Source: Chaetorhynchus papuensis | Taxonomy: Eukaryota; Chordata; Aves; Passeriformes; Rhipiduridae | Assembly (NCBI GenBank): GCA_013396525.1 | Contig: VWYX01000290.1 | Span: forward strand, 170,185 to 234,184 | Direction of reading: 5' to 3' | Length of the DNA: 64,000 nucleotides | In this document: piece by piece, positions 1-43,300 of the stretch | Position numbering within the stretch: the stretch's first letter is position 1 | Layout of the letters: every line of letters starts with the position of its first letter | Notes under the pieces: model-generated | The model's database searches: none | Told to the model about the DNA's origin: nothing | The model's input: the letters and a program-made list of their open reading frames with translations, nothing else | Made by a program: the position numbers and the translations under genes

Positions 1-120
1 CGGGCCTGAGCTGCTGCCTGCCCGCGGCTCGGGTGTCCCCCGGCTGTCCCCTCAGGACCGGGCCTGAGCTGCTGCCTGCCCGCGGCTCGGGTGTCTCCCG
101 GCTGTCCCCTCAGGACCGGG
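1..120. repeat. 58-bp GC-rich tandem repeat (about two copies, cut by the window edge)
   Basis: Positions 1-58 and 59-116 are almost identical: the only difference I see is a C/T change in the run of C (gtgtcccc versus gtgtctcc). A third copy appears to begin at 117 (cgggcc) and then diverges. The unit is GC-rich and contains CpG. The array probably continues to the left of the window. It is a minisatellite within a GC-rich, possibly promoter-associated segment; I see no coding content. Confidence 0.85.
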
Positions 121-260
121 CCCGGAGCAGTGCATACCCAGCCCGGGAGGTCAGGCCGCGATGAGATCAGGAAGCTGATCTGCATTGCAAATGACGGCTC
201 AGCCTCCTGTTGCTATGACAATTGATTTCAGACGTCGAAGCGTAGAAACGGGGGAGTAAA
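1..260. promoter_or_regulatory. Right edge of a CpG-rich segment, possibly a promoter or 5' exon
   Basis: GC and CpG content are high from 1 to about 250 and then fall sharply to the AT-rich background. The stretch 185-245 contains an octamer-like tgcaaat, a CRE half-site tgacg, and gttgctatgacaa, which resembles the RFX X-box. A plausible splice donor (gtaaag) sits at 256. This could be the end of a CpG-island promoter or a non-coding 5' exon of OTUD7A, but the left part is missing and nothing in the sequence proves transcription. The motif readings are by eye. Confidence 0.35.
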
Positions 261-3200
261 GAGCTCAAAATGTAGGGAACTGCAAGGGGTTCAGCTGGTG
301 GTGTTGGCTGTGGAGCTGAAGGCTTCTCGTGGTGCCCACAGGCCCAAGTTGGTCACTCCTAATGCAAGGCCGACTTGAAAAAAAGTACTGAAACTCCACA
401 TTATAGGTATCCAAAAGTGGCTGCTCAGAATTGGTGCTTTGCTTGCACTGAAGTTATGCAGGCATAGTATATGATAGATGTTTTTGGGACAGAAAGCTGT
501 GTTAAGATTAGAGTTTTGGCCAGCATACCTTCTTTATTTGAAAGAAGGATGGCATTTGGAGAAATATATTCAACATTTCTATATAATACCTTCTTTCTGT
601 ATCAGGATAAATTCATAAATGAGGAAAATGAGGGGAAAAAATAAGGAAAAAAATTCCAAATGAGGAAGAAATCTAGTTTGTTTATGTTGCTTCTTTGGAG
701 ATATACTCTAGTAAAGGAGATGCATGTTACTTAACGAAACTGCATTTAATAAGAGGCCTCAGATTAACATCTGAAAGCCTAATTGTCATCTTTTCAGTGT
801 GGTGTAATACTGCCTACTTCTTTATCACTCTCATAGAAAATAATTAATACTTGCATTTGTTTTTAAATTAAGGTATTTGTTTTAGAGAAATTCCAACTTT
901 ATCAGTGGCATTACATTTATCCTTTGCACAGCTGCTTTCTGTTAGAACACAATTAACACACTATGAGGGCCCTTGTGAATAAAGTAAGGGAAACATTGTA
1001 ATTGACTTACATTCGTTCTCCATGTCTTGTTTTATCTTGTTATCTATATCATGTTTCCTTGTTTGGAAAAAAATACTATAGCAAAGGTGGTGTTTTATCC
1101 TGAAAAAATACTGATGCAGAGATGTAGAAGATCCTTACCTGAAAAGGCTCTGTCTCTTGCTTGGTTTATTCCAGTTCAGGACCCGTGTTTCTGTGGACTT
1201 CTTGTTTATCTGTGTTATTTTTTCCTTCTGAGAATGTAATCACTCTTAAGTAAGAAAAATAATGTTATGAAAACCGTCTGAAGTTCCATGAAAATACAGT
1301 TGTAAAAATCTCCTCTAAAGATAATTTAGTTGTGTCCTTTATTATAGTTCTATCTTGAAATAATTTAAATATGTAAGCAAATAGTAGACACTTTAAATAG
1401 CCTTTCTGAAAATTGAAATGTAGCTGCGTTTTTAAAATATCCTCCACTTGGTCTCTGAACCTTGATGGTATTTATCCTAGAACTGGACTTAAAATACTTG
1501 AACAGTTCTCTTGGATAGCTCTTCTTTGATGGTTCCCACAGAGCCAAGGATTCTTCAGCATAGCTTCTTTCTTTCTCTGTATTTTCCACTTCTGTGGCTA
1601 CACAAGATACCCAAAAAAAATTATGCAAATCAACTAAATGTAGGAATTTGAAGAGGGTAGCTTAAATCCCACCAAGTCCCTGTGTGCACTATCCCATTCA
1701 TAATTAAAGTGGTCTCCAGTGAATTCAGTTTAATTCACTTCGAAGGCAAGATGAGCCAAACCAATTTAAGGCCAGCATTTTATTCACAGATGAAAGTGTT
1801 TGCAAAGGAATTTAATGGACATAGACAAATCCAGTTAAATTAATTGGGTTAATTTTCCTGAGTTCCGTTGTGTAGATAAAACCTTGGTAATAATGTCTGA
1901 TTTGAGCTTTTACTTTTCTTCTTTCTTGTTCTTCTTTTGTTCCTATTACTCTGATATTTTAGACTTGAGAAGGTGGATGGCCCTCACCAAAGGCTGTCTT
2001 GTAATTTACTGTGTGTTGAGAGTCCCCATTTTAACATATAAATGCCCCACTTTGCCATCAGGTCTAGTTCACAGTTACCTTTTGTTTAGGCAATTACCAT
2101 CGATCTGTCTTCTTCAACTAATGCCTTTTAATCCAGTTAGCAGAAAAAATACCAGCTCCACTTTCTTAAGTGACCTGCATTAACTACCACTTCCCTTAAA
2201 GCTGCTGTTCTCCTCCTAAACAAATCTTCTCTACTGACCTTGATTATTTAGTTATAGATTTTTGCTTAATAGTTTAACCTAATAAAGAGTGGTTTAATTT
2301 CATAATATTGTCAGGATTGTAGAATTATGGCCTTTCCCATCAATTGTGGCCTGTCAGAAAGAATTACTTTCAAAGTCTCGAACTGTGCACAAAGAGGGTC
2401 TTTCTGCCTTCACAGCCAGTCCAAGCAGCAGGAACATTGCACCCAGGAGTGGCTGCACCTGTGGCCATTGCCAGGCCAGCAGTGATGTTAAACAGGCCCT
2501 GAGCTCTGTTACACTGCAGGGACATAAAACAGCCTGTGGGGAACTGGTTTAAAGCAATCGCTGCGTGTCTCTCCATTGGTTTCCCAGAGCACCAAGACTG
2601 TGCATCTTACTGATGGTTCTTATTTCATCCTTTCTTTGAAAATTAGGAAAGGGAAAGATCTTAGGTGCAGCTTAGTCATTCTGTTTTTCTGAGGATTTGT
2701 CCAGTGTGTGCTGTTTTCTCTCAGTTCCTCACTTTGGATTTGTCAGCTGGGTCTGTTCTGGATGCATGGGATTTGTTCTAACATGGTTGCTTTTCCTTCA
2801 TTAGTTAGCCCTATGCATCTCTTTAGGCTTCTTTATAAAAAAATTAGTTCCATGTCATTTAACTGGGTGAAGCTATTTGATTTTGAAGAAGTTAAATTTA
2901 GATTCAGGTGCAGACTGTTTACTTCCAAGTATGGCTCAGCTTTGAGAGAGAGGTACTTTAAGGAGAAGATCAAATATAACTGAGGTTGTGCTAAACTGAT
3001 TTCAAGTCCTATTAGCCCATCTTAACATTTCAAAGTAATCAGTATCTCCTCTTTAAATACTTTTAAAATGCTTTTACTTATAATATACAACAAATTATCC
3101 AATTTCACTGCCTCTTGTATTTGCACTGTATAAATAAGAAATTATGTAGGGAAGAAATTTGGCCAGAAAGTGAGTGAAAACCAAGGTGTTCCTGTATTTT

Positions 3201-4449
3201 GATTGCCAAGATGTTTCAATTTACATTCAGTTCAAAGTTTGTGTGTCGTGTGTGACCCATTTGAAATGAAAACTGCAGGTGTCTGTGGTGTTACCCACAG
3301 GAGGAGTGGTGCTCCTGGACAGGTGGTGTGAGGTGAATGGTTGTGTTAGATCTGCTCCACGTGTATTTAAAGTGTAAGTTGTGTTAATGCCTTGAGAAGC
3401 TATCAAGAGCAAAGTTGGTGCTGATGGTTCTTTAGGTGAGGAGAGACCAGATCCATCTGGGGAGAACAGTGGGTCTGAGAGTCACCTGCCTTCTGAGTCA
3501 GTGCCTCCTTTAGAATTTATAATTTATTTTCTTTTTTGCTTACCTTTTACACTTCCATCTGGGTGGGTTTTCACAGCTGATAGTAGTTTTCTGGTAGAGA
3601 TAATATTTTTAAGACTTTTTCTGTTGGGTTTTGTTCTTGTTGGTTTGTTTGTTTTAATCTAAATTCTAGAGGGCTGAGCAAACAACTTCCATGGGGAAAA
3701 AACAGTGTTAGTTCAAATGTATGCAGAGAGGTTCCTGCAAACTCTACTTTTTGCTTCCAGAGTATGGATTCTATGAGGTAATTTTGAGGTGACGGTGACA
3801 TCATAAATGCAGAGCTTGGTCTTGTCTTTTGCTCTTCGAAGGACGTCTTTTTTTACTGTTGAAAATACTGAAGTAATGCTGATCCTGAGACAACTCATGA
3901 ATTGGCTTCTCCAAGCTGATATGCACTTCAGCTCCCCAAACTTATGAGCACTTCAGCCCCCTCACAGTGACTGTACTTGAGTGCCCAGCTGGTGCATTTT
4001 AAATTAACACTCATTATACTACTGAGTCACTTCTGGTGGTGATCTGAAATGCACCAATGCTTTGTATCATCTCTGGCAGGTTCCTTTACTTTGATCCATA
4101 TGTTTCCGTCCTGCTGGCTAAGATTCATTTCATTCTTTCTTGTAGTCACTAAAGAAATTAGTTGTATTCGGTTTCTGGTGATCTTTTTGTACAGATTAGT
4201 ACTGTTGAGTACATTGCATCTATGTATGAGTGTTTGTTAAAAATAAAAGTAGCATTTTTGTCCTGCATTTGCATTGGAACAGATTCAGTTGAGACACAGC
4301 TTAGACGTCAGATTTGGCCATAATCCATTAAGGTAGTTCTCTTCCCAAAATGTCTGCATTCCTTTGTAACTAGTCTCCTCAATGTTTCCAGCTTTCCTTC
4401 TGTTGCTGTATCTTCATTAGGATTACATTTTAGAAGTGTTTCCCTTCCA
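261..4449. other. Non-coding, AT-rich; no gene seen
   Basis: This stretch is AT-rich with frequent stops in all frames. Only short accidental open frames occur, none resembling a known protein or flanked by convincing splice sites. I see no RNA gene and no clear transposon. It is probably upstream or first-intron DNA of OTUD7A, whose human counterpart has long 5' introns. Confidence 0.6.
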
Positions 4450-4625
4450 CAGGGGTGATCCAGTGCGGTTTGTGGTCCTTTACTGGACTCACTCCAATAT
4501 GTCCATGTCTTTCTTGTGTTGTGGATCCAGAAATGGACTCCAGACGAGTCTCACCAGAGCTGAATAGAGAGGCAAAGGTCACGTCCCCTGCTATCCTTGC
4601 CTGGCCCAAACATAATGATACAGCT
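4450..4625 (-). mobile_element. CR1 LINE fragment, inverted (minus)
   Basis: Segments such as ccactccaatatgtccatgt (starting near 4490) and gtctcaccagagctgaatag (near 4547) match, on the minus strand, the CR1 part that in forward orientation reads roughly as 'pile of pages to the RT C-terminus' ending in ...aagaaggacattgaggtg. The copy is short, diverged and lacks both ends. It lies just before two CR1 pieces in the opposite orientation. The subfamily cannot be set by eye. Confidence 0.6.
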
Positions 4626-4764
4626 GTATAAATAGTATAAAATCATAAACATACAAGTGGTGTGAAACGTACAATGTAGAGGCCAGAAGAGTGTGAAGTG
4701 GGTAGGATCAGCAGCAGTGTAATCTACCTTCATCCTGAAAAACATGGAATTGTGTAACCACAGA

Positions 4765-5135
4765 GCATAGGTCTGATGAGGAGCTGTGAGGGAGCTCAAG
4801 TTTCTTAGCCTGGAGAAAAAGGGGCTGAGGGGCGCCTTATTGCTCTGGCCTGAAAGGTTGTGGTGAGATGGGTGTCAGTCTCTTCTCCCAGGTAGCGGTG
4901 ACAGGATGAGAGGAAATGGCATCAAGTTAGCACCAGGGGAGATTTAGATTGGATATTAGGAAAATATTCTTTTATGGAAGGGTTGTAAAACACTGGAACA
5001 GACTGCCCAGGGAAGTGGTGGAGTCACCACTCCTAGAAGTGTTTGAAAAATGTGTGGATATGGCATCTGAGGACATGGTTCAGTGATGCACATGATGTTG
5101 GTGCTGGGCTGACCATTGGACTTGACGATCTTGTC
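4765..5135 (+). mobile_element. CR1 LINE 3' fragment (plus)
   Basis: The piece runs from ctgatgaggagctgtgaggg through ggagaaaaaggggctgaggg, a cttctcccaggtagcggtga stretch and ggaacagactgcccagggaa to cattggacttgacgatcttg. This is the usual order of a CR1 3' end: end of the reverse-transcriptase ORF, then the 3' UTR. It stops just short of the terminal octamers, because the next CR1 copy begins within about 25 bases. It is 5'-truncated, like most avian CR1 copies, and its reading frame is broken. Confidence 0.85.
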
Positions 5136-5154
5136 AATCAATTTGGAACTTTTG

Positions 5155-5970
5155 GATGGCTGGGCTGAAGCTTGTATGAGGTCAACAAGGCCAGGTGCCA
5201 GGTCCTGCCCTTGGCTCACACCAACCCCTGCAGTGCCACAGGCTGGGGCAGAGGGGCTGGAAAGCTGCAAAAGGCCCTGGGGGTGCAGGTCAACAGCAGC
5301 TGAACGTGAGCCAGGTGTGCCCAGGTGGCCAAGAAGGCCAATGGCACCTGGCCTGTACCAGCCATGGTGTGTCCAGCAGGACCAGGGCAGTGACCATCCC
5401 CCTGTGCTGGGCACTGGTGAGGCCACACCTCAAGTGCTGTGTCCAGTTCTGGGCCTCTCATAACAAGAAGGACACTGAGGTGTTGGAGCAGGTCTAGAGA
5501 TGGGCAACAGAGCTGGGGAAGGGTGTAGACAGTGAGTCCTGCAAGAAATGGCTGGGGGAGCTGGGGGTGGTGAACTGGAGGAGGCTCAGGGGTGACCTTA
5601 TCACTCTCTACAACTCCCTTACAGGAGGGTGTAGCCAGGTGGGGGTCAGGCTCTTCTCCCAGGCAACAGTGATGGGATGAGAGCACATGGCTTTAAGGTG
5701 CACCAGGGGAGGTTCTGGTTGGACATCAGAAGGAATTTCTTCATGAAAATTGGAGTGGGCTGCTCAGGGAGGTGGTTGAGTCACCGTCCCTGAGGTATTT
5801 AAGGAAAGACTGGACGTGGCACTTACTGCCATGGTCTAGTTGACAAGGTAGTGTTAGGTCATTGGTTGGATTTGATCATCTCAGAGGTCTTTTCCAGCCT
5901 AATTAGTTCTGTGGTTCTGTGATCTTAAAGGACTGTTCCAACTGTAACAATTCTATGATTCTGTGATTTT
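5155..5970 (+). mobile_element. CR1 LINE 3' part (plus), about 0.8 kb, 5'-truncated
   Basis: This is a longer CR1 copy. It starts near gaggtcaacaaggccaggtg (5179), passes through gtgtgcccaggtggccaaga and aagaaggacactgaggtgtt (5465), and continues through the ctctctacaactcccttaca block into the 3' UTR (caccaggggaggttctggtt, 5701). It ends in octamer-like units (ttctgtggttctgtgatc near 5907). Long open frames on either strand here (for example 5216-5686 minus) are remnants or shadows of its dead reverse-transcriptase ORF. A second short CR1 3' end (5921-5968) follows directly, with its own ttctatgattctgtgatt tail. The element is inactive. Confidence 0.92.
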
Positions 5971-7617
5971 ATATCCTGCAAACTTTTAGATTGTTGGACT
6001 AAGTTGAATTTAGTGGCCTCATGGATGAGGCTGAGAAGGACCCTACCCTCCTAGGGCAGAAGGTAAATGATGTTTGCATTGTAGCAGGGATAAGAAAAAG
6101 GCAATTTCTAAGAAAACAAAGGCATTCCACTTTTAAGGCTAAGAATAACCAGGTAATTACACATGAAGCAGGAAAGAACTATTTTTCATGTGGGGAACAG
6201 TGAAATTAATTGGTTTCCAATTTCTTTCACAGTTTATTTCCGTGTAGCTGTGGTGCAAGCAAGAGCCAACCAACATCATCTGCTGCCAATAGAAAATCTC
6301 CATGCCAGTCCTTACCCTTGGCACGAGGTAAAGTTGCTACTGAGCCTCTGAAGAGGAATCAACAAGAAAAATCCAATTCATGCCCAAAGGTAAACTTTGA
6401 CCAATGAATAACAAGCATGAAAGTAAAACATATGCTTTTCCTTACATTGTGTATTGTTTAATTTCATTCTGTTTTCTTTGCTTTGCACAATTTTTGCAGC
6501 AGTGCAGGTAGAGTTGAAGTATGGAAATACCCTTAGGATAACTGTGTTTTAAATTCCAGCTGCTTTAATAGCTTGCATAGCATCAACTCCTCTTATAGTG
6601 CCTGCTTTAATTTCTATTTTATGTTTATAAAGAGCATTGCCTAGAAGGAGGAGGTTCCTGTTTTCAGGAACAAAATGTAGATACAAAATGAAGTAGAGCA
6701 GATATATTTTTGTTAGCCATGGATTTGGCAAGAAAAACTCCCATGCCGGACATTGTCACATTTCACTTGGGGCAAAACATGATCTGCTTCCTAACAGGTC
6801 CCTGGGTGATGGTGCCCCCAGGAGAGCACCCTGGTAAGATTGTGCCCCACGGACAGCTCATAAACCCAGTAAAAACTGTTCAGCAGCTACAGCATTGGTC
6901 ACCAATAAAAGAAAATAAAACAAATAAACCTCATAAATTACTGTAAAATCAGCTGTGTCCCCTCCCAGCGTCTTGCCCACCCCAGCCTATTCACTGTAGG
7001 GGCAGAGTAGGAAACTGAGGCAGCCTGTTTGTTTGGCTGTGTAAGCTCTGTTCACTAATAATAAATACTGATGTATTATCAACACTGGGTTAGCCACAGT
7101 TCTAGAAAGGGAACGAAGAAAATTAACTCCATCCCAGGCAGACCCAGCACAGCAGAGAGTCTATGAATTACAGAAGCTGTATTGACAAGGCAAATAAAAG
7201 AACAAATCCTAAGCTCTGCTCTGTGTGTGTTAGTATTAGTAAGGCAAAAGAGCTCTAGACATTCAAATCCTTGCTAAACTTCAGTTTATGAGCAGTGACA
7301 GTGATATGGTGATTGTGGTTTTAATAAACAGATCTCGTGTTTAGCTGAATTGGAGTCAAGTTGCAAAGCTATTTTTGAGCTGCACATAAGAAAAACCAAT
7401 AAAAATATGAAATATTGAGATATAGAAAACCTTCCAGTATGAGTGATCAGTAGCTCTAGGCTAAGGCAGAGATGGATGACAAATGCTGTTTATTTTAATA
7501 TGCTGTAATTTGTATGGTTTAGCTTTTTCAAAAGTCTTGTTTGGGGAATAGAGGAAAAATGTGGTTTATGTCACCTGGGAGTATATTCTAAACCCTGTTT
7601 CTTTTTCTCCTTGGCAG
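5971..7617. other. Presumed OTUD7A 5' intron sequence
   Basis: Apart from the candidate exon at 6233-6327 this stretch shows no supported feature. It is moderately AT-rich, and its short open frames are not conserved-looking. It ends in a strong polypyrimidine tract and acceptor (ctttttctccttggcag, ending at 7617), which opens the first recognised OTUD7A coding exon. Confidence 0.5.
6233..6327 (+). other. OTUD7A: Candidate upstream exon of OTUD7A giving an alternative N-terminus
   Basis: The 95-base segment has a good acceptor (tttccaatttctttcacag, ending at 6232) and a good donor (gaggtaaag, GT at 6328). Spliced to 7618 it joins in frame. An ATG at 6302 follows an in-frame stop at 6290 and reads MPVLTLGTR, continuing into WRPFSQPVNPAAAACLAAPL and then NDHMTLDMD. 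The 16 residues before MTLDMD in that reading (NPAAAACLAAPLNDHM) resemble the human OTUD7A N-terminus as I recall it, so the frame upstream of 7688 may be translated. The ATG context is weak and no transcript is available, so this could be a chance splice pair. Confidence 0.35.
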
Positions 7618-7687
7618 ATGGAGACCTTTTAGCCAGCCAGTGAATCCAGCTGCTGCTGCATGTCTGGCAGCACCTCTGAATGATCAC

Positions 7688-40274
<32,587 letters not shown>

Positions 40275-40364
40275 GGATTCTTCCGTGACTACTTAGTTTT
40301 ACCATTTTCTTACTTACAAAGTAAACAGTGTTGGATTGCAGTACAAGGAATCCTTTAAAAAAAG

Positions 40365-40370
40365 AATAAA
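40365..40370 (+). terminator. OTUD7A: Proximal OTUD7A poly(A) signal candidate
   Basis: A perfect AATAAA lies 91 bases past the OTUD7A stop. The downstream region is not clearly GT-rich, so this may be a minor or unused site; it would give a very short 3' UTR. Confidence 0.35.
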
Positions 40371-43300
40371 GGATTGATGAGTAAATAGTGTCTAGCTCTT
40401 CGCTTTTCCGGGGCAATGAGGAAATAATAGGATTAATTTATCATAAAAAAATATTCTTTTCCATTTTGTCAGTGTCTTTTTTACATATACTGGTAAGCTG
40501 AAGGGTTGTTTACTCCTTTGTCAGTGCTGTGTATATGTTTGGTCAAAAATTTACTAATGGTGCCTGAATTTACACTGACATCACTCAGGTAGTAGAATGA
40601 TAGGGCAAAGTCATACTAGTGAAGAAGTGGTGTTGTAGTAGGATAGTATCTGCCTTGCAGACATTTGAAATGATATAGCTATTATTGAGAGTATTTTTTC
40701 CTCAGTAAAACCTAAATTTTTCATAGCCTTTTTTTTCAGGAGGGTAGTGATTTTGCATACTGCACATTTTTAACATGGCAGCATATTGCATTGCTACTAA
40801 TGTTTGTACTTATTTCAGTCTGAAATTGAATGTTTCTGGAAAAATGGGAGTGAAAGGTCTGAATTCATGAGGGCTGTAGCTCTCCCCTAACTTTAAGTTC
40901 TTACCAATTATTTCTAAATTTTTATTTTAAAAAAAAAGTAGATGTGAGCCACTTTTATTTGCACTGAGTTTTTAAACAGGTTTTATAAGAAAATTCTTAA
41001 AGACTTCGCGTCCCCAAGCCCCTCACACAGTATAGTTTTGTGCACCTGAATTTCAGAGGTATTTTTGTTGCTGTTAAACTGCAGAGAGATATTAAAATTA
41101 AAATATTAAAAAATTATTAGATATGGAAAAATTTGATGACCAGCTAGGAAATTTAGGATCATTTTAGATCTGAACTGCTTGCCAAAACAAACGTAATGCA
41201 TCGGTTTATTCCCTTAGCTAGTGCACAAATCTAATCATTATTTACATATTCCTTCTCAACATTATTGAGTGATAATTATTGCAAATGTAACTACTTGAGC
41301 CTTTCTTGAAGGCTGTTGGCTCCACCTCTTTTCAAGTCTTCTCCTAGAGTGAGTCATCTCCCCCCAGGAGGTTCCCAGATGGCTGTAAAATACCTCCAGC
41401 AGGAATGGCAGCTCCTAGCACAGATTTGCACAAGTCTGAGATCCAAATATTTACGTAAGTGTTTGCAATACTTTTGAAAATAAAACTTTGCTCACAGAAA
41501 CATTTCTGCAAAGCAGACACCGCAGATACTGTTGAAGTAGACGGATGACATGAGGAAGTTTTCTGGGATTCAGGACTGGGTTTGCACCCCTCCACCATCA
41601 GCTGGCAGAACGTAGTAGCAGGAGCTCTTTGGTGTTGTTACACTTGTGAACAATGGCTCGTTTTAAGAGCTAATTTTGCAGAACAGGTGAAGTACTGCCT
41701 TCAGGACTGCTGACTCTGCCACCTCAAGGTGCAGAACAGGAGTTCTGCCTTCCTCATTAAGGAATAACACTTTTCTGGCCCACACAGGAAAGATTCTTTG
41801 CCAAAGAGTCTTTGTTTCTGATTATTTTTCTGCTGCAGCCCAATTTTAATTCTTGACATGGGGGTGGCACCATTTTACTTGCATACGGTTAATCCTAATT
41901 AACCCTGAAACCAAGCCTAAAGTCCCCTGTGAAAAAAGATGCACAAACTTCTGCTGCCACGTCCTGGCTTTCAGAAAAAGCACATGAGCTTTTTCCAGTG
42001 TCCCAAATTGGTAGAACTGAGCACATACTTTAAATTGACCATATTTTTAGGTTTTCTGCTGAATGGGAGGTTTCAAAATAAGTCCCTTGGCCACTTATAT
42101 AAAAAGTTAGGGTCTTTGCCATGTTAGCTGTTCCATGAATCCAGACCTGTACTTCATATTCCTTGCTGTATACTGAGCATACACTGAATCTTACTGAACT
42201 TGCATTCCTTCATAAAATGGGAATACTGGTGTGTATTAAAGCTCCGTGTGGCTTCTGTCCTTAAGGTAAGCACCTTCCAAATCCCTTGTCTCCTGTTGCA
42301 TACACTGGTAAGCAGTGTCCTGTTTTGCTTTGCTGTTGTGATTATAACATTTGAGTTCTAATTGTCAAAGAAAACTGGGATTGCAAATTGTGCTAAAACA
42401 AGCCAGACCATGTTAAGACATTAAATATACTTGATTGTATTTGCCACTGAGACTGAGAAAACTGGCGGGATAAAACTTCAAGAAAAACAGAAATATTTAA
42501 GAATTCTTAGGGCATCAGAGTAGCAGTAGTGTATGATACTCTGAGAATCATTTCAGTGTAAAGTTGTGCTTAAGAAATATTACATTAACAAACGACACCA
42601 GCCCATATATTTAAGTAAGTTACATCCTTTCTGAATGAGAAAAAAAGCAGTACATATGTAAAAATAAGCCATTACCATGAGATTTTTGAGAATTCCCAAC
42701 TGCTCATGAGTTGCATTCACCAGCACTGAAAGAAATTGTGTCATTCCTTAGCTACATATTAGAGGTAATCACATTCATATGTATTCTTCTGTTTCCTCTG
42801 TGCCACCCTCTGAGTGCTCTTTTGGGTTATTTTTCCTGACAATTGGCAGTGTATGCAGCCCACAGACCAGCCAGCCCTGTGCCTGACCTGCCCTCTCTCC
42901 GCCCTCCGGAGCTGAAGAGTTCCCACGTAGTCCCAGATGTACAGAAATCAGCTTTGCACTGGGGGGACCCTACTCATTCCTTCTGTTAGCTCCTGTGGCT
43001 GCAGTGCACACACACATTTTTGCATTTGTATGTGCTTTTTTCCCATCTCTCCTAGACAGCGATTCAACATTTATCGCTGTAGCCCAGATTTCAGCAGTAC
43101 AGAGTAAATACTGGGTAGGCTACGCCTTCCCAGAATGGATCCAAAATCACCAGGAGATATTTAGGTTGGACGAAGCTGGAATTCTTTTAAAGTGTGAATG
43201 TACCATTTTTCTAATTTAAAAAAGGCTTGAACCTATGATGCATTTTTTTTTACTTTGTTCTAAGCTCTGATGCAAAGGTCTGTTTGTAACAGAGGATGCC

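Noticed and set aside
4956..5686. Two overlapping 156-residue minus-strand open frames
   Set aside because: They are antisense shadows of the CR1 copies in this stretch.
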